Source: Paenibacillus sp. 37 | GTDB taxonomy: Bacteria > Bacillota > Bacilli > Paenibacillales > Paenibacillaceae | Direction of reading: 5' to 3' | Assembly (NCBI RefSeq): GCF_008386395.1 | Contig: NZ_CP043761.1 | Location: forward strand, 6,510,001-6,574,000 | Length of the DNA: 64,000 nt | The notes under the pieces: model-generated | What the model was told of the DNA's origin: nothing | Databases searched by the model: none | What the model saw: the letters and a program-made list of their open reading frames with translations, nothing else | Translations under genes and position numbers: made by a program | In this document: piece after piece, positions 8,784 to 16,513 of the stretch | Layout of the letters: each line of letters opens with the position of its first letter | How positions within the stretch are numbered: the first letter of the stretch is position 1

Positions 8784-10589
8784 TTATCTGTATTTTTGAG
8801 CCTGCATATTGTACAGTTCGGCATACCCTGCCCCATTCACCAGCAATTGATTATGAGTTCCCGTCTCCATGATTCTGCCCTGTTCCATATAGACTACATA
8901 ATCTGCGTGTCGTGCAGTGCTCAACCGATGCGAGACGATGACCACCGTCTTGTTCTTCATTAAATCCCGCATTCGTTGGAACACGTCTTCCTCCATGAAC
9001 ACATCAAGCGCAGAAGATGGTTCGTCCATGATCAGCAATCCGGCAATATCCTTTCTCATAAAAGCACGGGATAATGCAATCCGCTGCCATTCTCCTCCTG
9101 AAAGGCTTCTGCCTCCGAATAGCCTGCCTAGCTGTGTATCATATTTTTGCCCCAGCTTGTGGATAAATTCGTCTACTCCGCCCAGCTTGGCAGCTCTTTC
9201 GATTATCTTTTGCTCGTTAACAGCCGCAAGATTACCTAGTCCAATATTGTCCCGAAGATTCATTTCATAGCGCACAAAATCCTGGAATACGGCCGTAGCC
9301 TGTGTCCGATAGGCAGCGATATCATATTCGCACAGCGGAATACCGTTGTAAAACACCACTCCTTCATTAGGATCAAAGAAGCGCAGGAGCAGTTTGACAA
9401 GCGTGCTTTTACCTGACCCGTTTTCACCGACCAACACGGTCACTTTTCCAGCAGGGATGATAAGCTCTGGGATATCCAGAACAACCTTGGTTTCATCATA
9501 CCGGAAACGGACCCCTTCCAGCCGGAAGCCCTCTTTGACAGACACCGCCGGAGGGCATGGGCCTGACTCCATTTCATTCTCGCTATAGAGAAAGGAACGA
9601 ATCTTCTCCAGATGTCTGGCTTCTCTAGGACCAATCGCAAAAGCTGCAAACAATTCATTCATTCCCTCATTCAACTGAATAGTGGCGCCAATAAATAAAA
9701 AGATGTCCCCTGCTGTGAAGTGGCCGGAAAGCGCATGTCCAACTAGATATATAATGATGAGACCGGCGGCCAGCGACTGGAGCACAGACCACAATAATTG
9801 ATGGAGAGCCAGTTTCCGTTGGTCGGCTGAAAGTGTAAGCAGAAGCTCTCGTGATGTGTTCAGATATCTCTCCTTAAAAAAAGGAACAAGACCAAATACC
9901 TTCAGCTCTCCGGCTGTTTCAGGCCTGAGCGGCGTACCAGCGTAATACTCAGCACGCCGCCTTAATTCCTGGACCTCCTCGCGTCCTTCAAAGGTAGCGT
10001 TGTTGAGCTTCGCTTCCCAATACAGCTTGGGAACGACCAACGCCAGCAAGACAATCGGGGCCCAGGGAGCGATCGTTCCAATCATTATACTCCCGGCTGC
10101 AATCACGACCAGTCCTCCGATGGTCTGAGAAATAATCGTTAACCACATTGTAACGAAGTATTCGTTATATTGAATAACCCGAGTTTTTGTATGGAACCCT
10201 GCCTTTTCAAAAGGAGCAATATCCGGAATCGACATTGCTTTGCTGATCAACAACTCATCAATATGTGCTTGAAGTTTTGCAGTCAACAGGCGTTTGTGCA
10301 TCTCTGATACGGGTTGGAGGGCATCCACAACTAATGTTAGCCCAATATACAACAGCACCATCCAAGCCAGCGCATCCCATGATGCAAGAACAAACGGCTG
10401 CTCAGCCAATCTGTCAATGATCTTGGCACTCAGCCACACAAGCAGCGGACCAAGCAATGCCTCAAGCACTTTAATGGCAAAAACGGTACACACTTTTACT
10501 GGCGAGCATGTCCATAACAAGGACAGTCCAAACAAAACGGAGGAAGCCATATGTCGTCGCCTGGCTGTGATTCGTTGCAATGCTATCAC
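8784..10589 (-). CDS. ABC transporter, fused membrane and ATPase domains (second lasso exporter half)
   Basis: A half-transporter of the type that exports peptides: about six membrane segments (to residue 320) and then an ATPase domain with Walker A GENGSGKST, signature LSGGE, Walker B GLLIMDEP and switch His (VSHRLS). I place the start at the GTG at 10589, which overlaps the stop of the preceding exporter gene (GTGA) with GGGGAGGAG eight bases upstream (601 aa); an in-frame ATG upstream would cut far into the neighbour. With two half-transporters made by coupled translation, a heterodimer is likely. Its role in the cluster is export of the finished lasso peptide and thereby self-protection. 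Confidence 0.92.
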   Translation of the reverse strand: MIALQRITARRRHMASSVLFGLSLLWTCSPVKVCTVFAIKVLEALLGPLLVWLSAKIIDRLAEQPFVLASWDALAWMVLLYIGLTLVVDALQPVSEMHKRLLTAKLQAHIDELLISKAMSIPDIAPFEKAGFHTKTRVIQYNEYFVTMWLTIISQTIGGLVVIAAGSIMIGTIAPWAPIVLLALVVPKLYWEAKLNNATFEGREEVQELRRRAEYYAGTPLRPETAGELKVFGLVPFFKERYLNTSRELLLTLSADQRKLALHQLLWSVLQSLAAGLIIIYLVGHALSGHFTAGDIFLFIGATIQLNEGMNELFAAFAIGPREARHLEKIRSFLYSENEMESGPCPPAVSVKEGFRLEGVRFRYDETKVVLDIPELIIPAGKVTVLVGENGSGKSTLVKLLLRFFDPNEGVVFYNGIPLCEYDIAAYRTQATAVFQDFVRYEMNLRDNIGLGNLAAVNEQKIIERAAKLGGVDEFIHKLGQKYDTQLGRLFGGRSLSGGEWQRIALSRAFMRKDIAGLLIMDEPSSALDVFMEEDVFQRMRDLMKNKTVVIVSHRLSTARHADYVVYMEQGRIMETGTHNQLLVNGAGYAELYNMQAQKYR

Positions 10590-12547
10590 TGGATATGCTC
10601 CTCCCCTTGAAAAGATTTTCCCTGCAAACGGAACATGGTGGCATACTCCCCATTTTTGCACATTAAGGCCTCATGGCTACCTTCTTCCACAATACAACCA
10701 TTTTTCAGGACAAGTATTCGATCTGCTAGTTTAACCGTGCTGAACCGATGAGAAATCATGATCACCGTTTTACCTTTTGTCATTTTTTGAAACTGATTGA
10801 AAATCTCATATTCAGCCCGAATGTCAAGGGACGCAGCCGGTTCATCCAGAATGACCAGACCTGCTTGACGAACCATCGCTCTGGCTAACGCCACGCGTTG
10901 CCATTGTCCACCTGAGAAATCAGTACCTCCCCATTCGGGGCCCAAGAGGGTTTCGATTCCATGAGGCAGCGCCGAAACGATCTGGTCCAGCCTTGAATCT
11001 TGAAGTGCCTGATTTATCTCCCTGTCGCTCAGTTGTGTGTTCGGGCTGCCGATCATAATGTTCTCGCGCAGGGATAACTCGTATTTTCCGAATTCCTGAA
11101 AAACAACCGAGATATGCTCTCTCAGCTCCCTGACATCAAACGAGCGAATATCCACCCCGTTGATTTTAATCTCGCCTTCGCAAAACTCATAGAAGCGGCA
11201 CAACAGCTTGACAAGTGTCGTTTTACCCGACCCATTGGCGCCAACAATCGCGATGCGCTCCCCGGGCGATATGCTGAAACTGATATGGTCAAGAACCCAG
11301 GGGGAACGTTTATCTTCACTCTCATAAACATCCTCAGCATAGTCGTGGACTTCGTCCTCGTTTTCGTCATCAATTTCCTCACTGTCCAGGTCCAGGTCGA
11401 AATCATCAGCTGCTTCCTCGGAAGCAGCACTCTCCTGTTCCTGGTAAGGATACTTGAAGCTTACTCCCTTGAATTCTATAGATAGGGGGCCAGCATTCAC
11501 TGGAATGGGATGTGAAGGCTTCTGGATATCTTCCTCTGCATTCATAAATAAGACGAAATCATTTCCCATTCTCCAGATATCAATCGTGTCTGCCCCTTCC
11601 TTGGCAATCTCTCTTAAGGAAACAGACAATTGAAACACAGCCCCTAAATACAGAGCAATATCCCCCAGCGAAATCGAGCCCGATCCAGATTGACTTACTA
11701 CCCAAAAGTATGCTCCTCCTGCCACCATACCCGAAAAAAGACCGGTAAAAACCGTTCCTTTGGCGCTTTTGGCCTGGATCATTCGAAATTGTTCATACAG
11801 CAGAGCAAACGTGTGTTGATAGATGTTATGGAAATGGCTGCCCAAACCAAACAGGCGAATTTCCTTGGCGGCACGTCGACTAATCACGAGGCTTCGAGTA
11901 TAATCCAATCTTCTTCTTATAACTGCATATTCTTTGGCATATTGCCATTCCATCTCGTTGTAACGGTTCTGCATGAACGCAAAAGGAGCGGTTGACAGCA
12001 CCAGAATGATGGACAGCATCGGAGAGAGCACGGCAATCAGCATAATAATACCAATAGCTGAGAACACAGACGTGCACATACTTGCGCTGAAGTTCAGGAG
12101 CTGTGCAGGCAACCAATTGGAGCGATCCCGCAGCGCTTCCAGCCGGTTTCGGTGTTTCTCCTCTTCAAAAAAGCGCATGCCGGGAATACGTTCGAAGGCA
12201 TCCAACAAAACACTGTTCACGGTAATGACGGATCGCTCCGATAGCAGCATTTTAAGCCAGGTTTGTGCGGCGTTCACGATGCTAAGCAAGACCAGACTAC
12301 AAGCATAGACAATAGACCACCGTGCCGCGTATGATCCTAATCCGTTTGGCGCAATTCCATCGATGATTTGTTTAGAGGCATAGAGCTGAAGTGCTGGAAC
12401 AGCACCCTCAATGAATATGAACAAAATGATTAGCAAGGTTAACACCGGACCAGATTGCCATAACATTCGCACAAGCAAATGGGTCGTTTGCCGTGTTCGT
12501 TGTGCTCTGCTGCACCGTTCTTCATGATCAAACATGTGTTTCTCCAT
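10586..12547 (-). CDS. ABC transporter with acidic insertion in the ATPase domain (first lasso exporter half)
   Basis: A 653-residue half-transporter: membrane domain to about residue 320, ATPase domain from about 355 with Walker A GANGSGKTT (436-444), signature FSGGQ and Walker B LVILDEP. Unusual is residues 370-412 (bases 11312-11440): 23 Asp/Glu in 43 positions and hardly any basic residue, inserted right after the A-loop tyrosine (SFKYP) and before PWVLDHISF. Typical family members have a few residues here. The gene starts 34 bases after the cyclase stop and overlaps the next exporter gene. It probably pairs with that protein to export the cationic lasso peptide. Contact of the acidic segment with the cargo is my inference. 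Confidence 0.92.
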   Translation of the reverse strand: MEKHMFDHEERCSRAQRTRQTTHLLVRMLWQSGPVLTLLIILFIFIEGAVPALQLYASKQIIDGIAPNGLGSYAARWSIVYACSLVLLSIVNAAQTWLKMLLSERSVITVNSVLLDAFERIPGMRFFEEEKHRNRLEALRDRSNWLPAQLLNFSASMCTSVFSAIGIIMLIAVLSPMLSIILVLSTAPFAFMQNRYNEMEWQYAKEYAVIRRRLDYTRSLVISRRAAKEIRLFGLGSHFHNIYQHTFALLYEQFRMIQAKSAKGTVFTGLFSGMVAGGAYFWVVSQSGSGSISLGDIALYLGAVFQLSVSLREIAKEGADTIDIWRMGNDFVLFMNAEEDIQKPSHPIPVNAGPLSIEFKGVSFKYPYQEQESAASEEAADDFDLDLDSEEIDDENEDEVHDYAEDVYESEDKRSPWVLDHISFSISPGERIAIVGANGSGKTTLVKLLCRFYEFCEGEIKINGVDIRSFDVRELREHISVVFQEFGKYELSLRENIMIGSPNTQLSDREINQALQDSRLDQIVSALPHGIETLLGPEWGGTDFSGGQWQRVALARAMVRQAGLVILDEPAASLDIRAEYEIFNQFQKMTKGKTVIMISHRFSTVKLADRILVLKNGCIVEEGSHEALMCKNGEYATMFRLQGKSFQGEEHIQ

Positions 12548-12581
12548 TCTTCTGCACCTTTATCATCGAAATGTCCTTGGA

Positions 12582-14588
12582 TCAGGCATGAAAATACAAG
12601 CGTTTCTTCTCATTCATATTGACCTCCTCAATGTCTCCGAGCATCCTTGCCGGAGAAGGTCTGGAGCGGTTGAGCACATGTTCTTTGCCACGACTCATCT
12701 CCTGCAGCCAGATCTCCAAGTCGATAACAGAGCGCATATATTGGTAACCCATACCCAAATCATTATTCGGGTCCTCCGAACGGATCGCCATAGCGACTAG
12801 ATGTTTCCACCACGATCTCTGGTCAATAATCCCCAGTTCCGTAACATACACACGCTTTCCGCTCGCGAACAATTGCAAAATATGCTGGCGGTCATTCAAA
12901 AAGCTTTTCCTGGCCATATGGGCATAGGTTGTTTTGGAAGACCTGTTATAGACATACGAAGGCAAGATATCTGTGAATGCTTTTCGAAGCAACAGCTTGG
13001 AACCGGCATAGCTTTCTTGCTCACCCTTGAGGAGATCAAAGTGCTGCTCTGGCGGAACCGAGAACGAAAACTCGATTATGCGCCTGTCCAGAAACGGATG
13101 ATACGCAGGCAAGGTCACACCTACAGCATCCATGTATCTTGCACGAGGCCACAGAAAGTCGTAATGATAACGCTTCCCCCAGTAGTTTAGCGGCCTGCTT
13201 TTGCGATATCGGTGAACCTCCTCCGCATTCATCTGCCGTTCTCTCTGGAGATGTTCATTGGTAAAGAATTCGGGCAAGTCATATTCTGTATCCGACCATA
13301 ACAGCTTGTAGTACCATTTTTCACCAAAATAAGGCAAGAATGGAGCCAAACCATATTGAAATCCCTTTTTCAGCATAGGTCCTACTCGATTGCCAGCCCA
13401 TTCCCGAAGTTCACGAATACCTTCCCGATAACGCTTTTGCCGGAAATAAGAATCAATGACAGCAACTTCGCCGCTATATACAAAGTCTCCGCCTTCACCT
13501 GTCAAAACGGCAGCAGTCCGAAATTGCCGAGCCAGCACCGTAAATGTCTCATTCACAAGCGAATTGGCTCGAGGGTCTGGACCATCCACAAACCATAGCG
13601 GGTCCCTGCCAATTTCGGCATTGGGTATTCTGGCCGTTTCGTCCGCATGAATGATCAAGCCGGGAATGCGCAGATCCCTCATCATTTTTTTGACGAGATC
13701 CTTATCATGGCTTGGCATCATATCCGGTTCCGCAAAAGAAATGTTAACAGCCAGAATCTGCTCTTGGTTCCCGCTGGCAATGGCGGCAGCTACAACCGCG
13801 GCTGAGTCGAGCCCTCCGCTCAATTCAACCATTCGTTTGTTGCCATTAAAGCGTTCCTGGGTCACCTGCTCCAGCAATTGACGAAATTGGGGGACAGCAT
13901 CTTCCGTGAGCTGTGGCTTGCTTGTCAGTTCCCGCATTCCCCAGTAGCTTTGAACTTTCACCTGGTGATTGTTCCACCAAGCAATGGAGGCTGTGGGAAG
14001 CTTGCGAATGCCTTTAAAAAAAGTCCGCTCTTCCAGTCCGTTCTCCCCTACAGCAAAGCCAGAAGTCGGATACATTCGGCACACGTCTTCATCGACCTCA
14101 AAAGGAATATCCTGAAGCAACAAAAGCACGCGTAGATCATTGGCAACAAACCATTCATTTCTTGGGCTAATCCAGTAATAAACGGGTCGGGTTGCATAGC
14201 TATCCGTAGCAACAATTAAACTGCTTCGTTTCTGGTCCCAGTACACCAGTGTAAATTCCCCTTGGGACTTGCATAGTTGATATTCAGGTTTCTCTTGCAG
14301 CAAACGATACGCCTGCTCCTGCTGATCAGATGAAAGGGACGGGAAATCATCGGCATGGGCTTGCAGCTCGCCGCTGGCCCAGCCATCCAGAATGATGGGA
14401 AAATCAAGACGGATATCCGCCGAAGTACTGGAAGCCTGTGCTCCATAACCGTAGGAGAGCGTTGCTAAATGGAACGTATCTTCCGTATAACCATTCACAC
14501 CGGTAACCCTTGCCCACCTTTTAATTGAATCCATCCAATCCAACCAAATACTTTGATTTTGGCCTTGCATAGCGATCCATATCTTCAT
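12582..14588 (-). CDS. lasso peptide cyclase (asparagine synthetase-like C protein)
   Basis: Activates the side-chain acid of core residue 8 as an AMP ester and joins it to the freed N-terminus, closing the lasso ring round the tail. The protein resembles asparagine synthetase B: an N-terminal glutaminase-like half without the catalytic Cys at position 2, then an ATP-pyrophosphatase half with the PP-loop SGGLDS at 257-262. I choose the ATG at 14588 (668 aa), which overlaps the B2 stop (ATGA); a GTG at 14606 is possible but has a poorer ribosome site. The order B1-B2-C downstream of the precursor is typical of Firmicute lasso clusters. Confidence 0.94.
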   Translation of the reverse strand: MKIWIAMQGQNQSIWLDWMDSIKRWARVTGVNGYTEDTFHLATLSYGYGAQASSTSADIRLDFPIILDGWASGELQAHADDFPSLSSDQQEQAYRLLQEKPEYQLCKSQGEFTLVYWDQKRSSLIVATDSYATRPVYYWISPRNEWFVANDLRVLLLLQDIPFEVDEDVCRMYPTSGFAVGENGLEERTFFKGIRKLPTASIAWWNNHQVKVQSYWGMRELTSKPQLTEDAVPQFRQLLEQVTQERFNGNKRMVELSGGLDSAAVVAAAIASGNQEQILAVNISFAEPDMMPSHDKDLVKKMMRDLRIPGLIIHADETARIPNAEIGRDPLWFVDGPDPRANSLVNETFTVLARQFRTAAVLTGEGGDFVYSGEVAVIDSYFRQKRYREGIRELREWAGNRVGPMLKKGFQYGLAPFLPYFGEKWYYKLLWSDTEYDLPEFFTNEHLQRERQMNAEEVHRYRKSRPLNYWGKRYHYDFLWPRARYMDAVGVTLPAYHPFLDRRIIEFSFSVPPEQHFDLLKGEQESYAGSKLLLRKAFTDILPSYVYNRSSKTTYAHMARKSFLNDRQHILQLFASGKRVYVTELGIIDQRSWWKHLVAMAIRSEDPNNDLGMGYQYMRSVIDLEIWLQEMSRGKEHVLNRSRPSPARMLGDIEEVNMNEKKRLYFHA

Positions 14589-15049
14589 CCCAGAGATAGC
14601 ACCCACCTCTCGGCATATTCGCTCATATTATATATTTTCAATACCTTCAAATCATTTCCTTTATGATTGGGGTCAATGGTCCGACCGTCTTCCAGACGCA
14701 CCCATGCGTGAGAGAACAGTTTTTCATCTATCTTTTTCACACCGATCAACAAGTCACTTTCATAGCCAGCACTGAACAAAATGGCCTGAACTGTCATAGC
14801 TATGGATACACATGAGGTGATGAGATGATCATTTTCATCCATTTCATACATCATCTGCCCCAGTCTGCACAATTCGTCCGTCTCAATCCGATTCGCTTCC
14901 CTTCGGCCTGCGCTTACATGAAGAGGGTACATATGTATTGCAATTTTTTCATAAGCATCCACAAAATCCGTCTCCAGTAGTAACAGGCGGACAAAAGCAT
15001 GAACCGTTGTGAAATACACCTTGTTATGGATAGGAATGGCCTTACTCAT
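14585..15049 (-). CDS. lasso peptide leader peptidase B2 (transglutaminase-like)
   Basis: Removes the leader so that the first core residue gets a free amine for cyclisation. It has 154 residues, the usual size of the stand-alone protease half. The Cys-His-Asp triad of the transglutaminase-like fold is visible: Cys80 (ITSCVSIA), His114 (FSHAWVRL) and Asp126 (RTIDP). The start overlaps the B1 stop (ATGA at 15049-15046), and the stop overlaps the cyclase start, so B1, B2 and C are translationally coupled. B2 proteins act with the B1 recognition protein, which fits the fixed stoichiometry. Confidence 0.94.
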   Translation of the reverse strand: MSKAIPIHNKVYFTTVHAFVRLLLLETDFVDAYEKIAIHMYPLHVSAGRREANRIETDELCRLGQMMYEMDENDHLITSCVSIAMTVQAILFSAGYESDLLIGVKKIDEKLFSHAWVRLEDGRTIDPNHKGNDLKVLKIYNMSEYAERWVLSLG

Positions 15050-15315
15050 GAGACATCGACCTTGACCAGTTTTTTAGCCGAGAGTTCCTGAATTGCATTT
15101 TGCAAAATAACGGTTAATTCTGCTTCGGATTGATCAAATTCGCTTTTCCATTTACTCAGAATTTGGTTGAACTCCCTTGTTCCAGTCTCCAGTTCCAGCC
15201 ACAGCTCCATCAACGCGCCCTCGAGCCCAAAATATTCACCGTTATTGATGTCCAGCACGATACATTCCTCACTTAATGACGTGGTGGCAGTTTCCTCGCT
15301 TCGGGCAATTTTCAT
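15046..15315 (-). CDS. lasso peptide RiPP recognition element B1 (PqqD-like)
   Basis: A small PqqD-fold protein that binds the leader peptide and presents it to B2 and C. I choose the ATG at 15315 (89 aa) because GAGAGGGG lies about nine bases upstream; a TTG at 15336 would start inside that ribosome site. Family marks are the N-terminal beta hairpin with IVLDINNGEYFGLEG, then a helical half ending in LSAKKLVKVDV. It follows the precursor gene after a hairpin at 15364-15387, which suits much higher precursor than enzyme output. Confidence 0.92.
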   Translation of the reverse strand: MKIARSEETATTSLSEECIVLDINNGEYFGLEGALMELWLELETGTREFNQILSKWKSEFDQSEAELTVILQNAIQELSAKKLVKVDVS

Positions 15316-15363
15316 GCCTGCAACCCCTCTCTGCAAGGTAATATGTAGTATATGGAAATGACT

Positions 15364-15387
15364 AGAGAGAGCCGCAAGGCCCTCTCT
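15364..15387 (-). terminator. hairpin between precursor and B1, probable partial terminator or mRNA stabiliser
   Basis: On the minus strand AGAGAGGGCC and GGCTCTCTCT form a 10-bp stem (one G-U pair) with a TTGC loop. No T run follows, so full termination is unlikely. Such hairpins behind RiPP precursors typically raise precursor mRNA over downstream genes. Confidence 0.6.
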
Positions 15388-15411
15388 GGTGAACTTATAA
15401 TGCCTTTGAAA

Positions 15412-15528
15412 TTAACCACGTTTTACTCCACGACCGAATTTTCCATCTCCCGGCTTACTTTTCTTGGAGAGAGTTACTGTTAGGAAAGCACCATAACTCT
15501 TCAAAGGAGCCATTTGAACTTTACGCAT
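15412..15528 (-). CDS. lrcA: lasso peptide precursor (38 aa), lariocidin-like
   Basis: A 38-codon gene: ATG at 15528, TAA at 15414-15412, GGTGG ribosome site about eight bases upstream. The leader (20 residues) carries the lasso recognition pattern L9-x3-G13-x5-T19, with Thr at the penultimate leader position. Cleavage after Leu20 gives the core SKKSKPGDGKFGRGVKRG (18 residues). Ser1 as N-terminal nucleophile and Asp8, the only acidic residue, define an 8-residue macrolactam ring; the tail GKFGRGVKRG threads it. The core has five Lys and two Arg. Size, Ser1-Asp8 ring and charge agree with my memory of lariocidin, an antibiotic from Paenibacillus that binds the small ribosomal subunit; I could not compare residue by residue. 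The gene is followed by a hairpin and the B1-B2-C genes. Confidence 0.92.
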   Translation of the reverse strand: MRKVQMAPLKSYGAFLTVTLSKKSKPGDGKFGRGVKRG

Positions 15529-15694
15529 ATACTTCACCACCCCTCTACTTGAAATATATTACATTTTTAATATATCATAGAAATAATGGGTTTTGTCCGA
15601 AGACAATCCCCAATAACCGCCAAGATTCCACAAACCTGCTTTTTACGGTTATTTTACGGTCCGAAAAGAAAATAATACATACGAGGTGCATATC
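15529..15694. promoter_or_regulatory. divergent promoter region of lasso operon and its regulator, with repeated sites
   Basis: TTTTACGGT occurs twice at 15641-15649 and 15652-15660, 11 bp apart (one helical turn). AATAACCG (15612-15619) and CGGTTATT (15646-15653) form an 8-bp inverted repeat with centres 34 bp apart (about three turns). Towards the precursor a TATGAT-like -10 (15574-15579, minus strand) lacks a good -35, as expected for an activated promoter. These are candidate binding sites for the adjacent response regulator. Confidence 0.5.
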
Positions 15695-16321
15695 ATGCTG
15701 AACGTAATTCTGGTAGACGATCATAAAGCATTCACCTGTGGAATGAAGCTCATTTTGGAACAAAACCATATGAAGGTAACCGTACTTCATTCAGCCCTTG
15801 AAACGCTGGACTTCATAAAAGAGCAGGCCAATGCAATAGACCTTTACCTGTATGACTTGTCTATGCCGGACCTCAACGGGATTGAACTGGCAACTAAAAC
15901 GATGGAGATCATTCCTGATGCAAGAATCATGCTTTTCTATTCCCAAGAGGATATGATTCAGCTGTTTCAAATGTCCGTCCAAGCAGGCATCCGCGGATTT
16001 ATCGACAAGTCTTTTTCAGCACAGCAGGTGCTCACAAGCATTTCCATGTGCATGGAAGATGCGGTTGTCTTTTCTCTGGATTTCTTTAAATCGATTCTCA
16101 CTCCGACAGCTTCCTTTAACGCGCCTGAAACTATGCTGACCGAGTTCGAAATTAAATTGCTACAACAGGTGGCCAAAGGAGAAACCAATAAACAAATTGC
16201 GGAATCTCTTTTTATGTCTACTCGAAATGTCGAATATCATCTGGGGCGTGTTTATCGAAAGTTGAGGGTCAGCTCCAGAAGTTATGCCGTTCATAAATGC
16301 AAGATTCTTAAATTGATATAA
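15695..16321 (+). CDS. NarL/LuxR-type response regulator, probable activator of the lasso operon
   Basis: A two-domain regulator of 208 residues. The receiver domain (1-120) has the acidic pair Asp8-Asp9, the phosphorylation site Asp54 (LYDLSMPDLNG), Ser83 and Lys105, so phosphorylation should work. A LuxR-type helix-turn-helix follows at about 145-205 (LTEFEIKLLQQVAKGETNKQIAESL in parts: KGETNKQIAESL, VEYHLGRVYRKL). The ATG at 15695 has GAGGTG six bases upstream. It is divergent from the precursor gene and shares its promoter region. No histidine kinase gene is nearby, so the signal comes from elsewhere. Size and layout recall ComA, the competence and quorum regulator of Bacillus; control by population density is only a guess. 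Confidence 0.87.
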   Translation: MLNVILVDDHKAFTCGMKLILEQNHMKVTVLHSALETLDFIKEQANAIDLYLYDLSMPDLNGIELATKTMEIIPDARIMLFYSQEDMIQLFQMSVQAGIRGFIDKSFSAQQVLTSISMCMEDAVVFSLDFFKSILTPTASFNAPETMLTEFEIKLLQQVAKGETNKQIAESLFMSTRNVEYHLGRVYRKLRVSSRSYAVHKCKILKLI

Positions 16322-16456
16322 GTCCACGAGAGGTGCCTAATCCGTACCCATTTTGGAAGCATGCATGGATTCAGCCGGAATTATATTAGCTTTCATCGCT
16401 CACGTATTGTTAAATACTGTCCTGAATATGGCATTCTCCAATAAACGGGTAAAAAT

Positions 16457-16511
16457 AAAGCAAGACCCGCAAAGATCCTTTACCAGGATCTTTTTGCGGG
16501 TCTTGCTTTTA
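16457..16511. terminator. bidirectional terminator
   Basis: A long hairpin with arms AAGCAAGACCCGCAAAGATCCT and its near-complement (written: left arm from 16459, right arm to 16511, loop TTACC) and A/T-rich flanks. It closes the response regulator gene (+) and the AarF gene (-). Confidence 0.85.
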
Positions 16512-16513
16512 TG

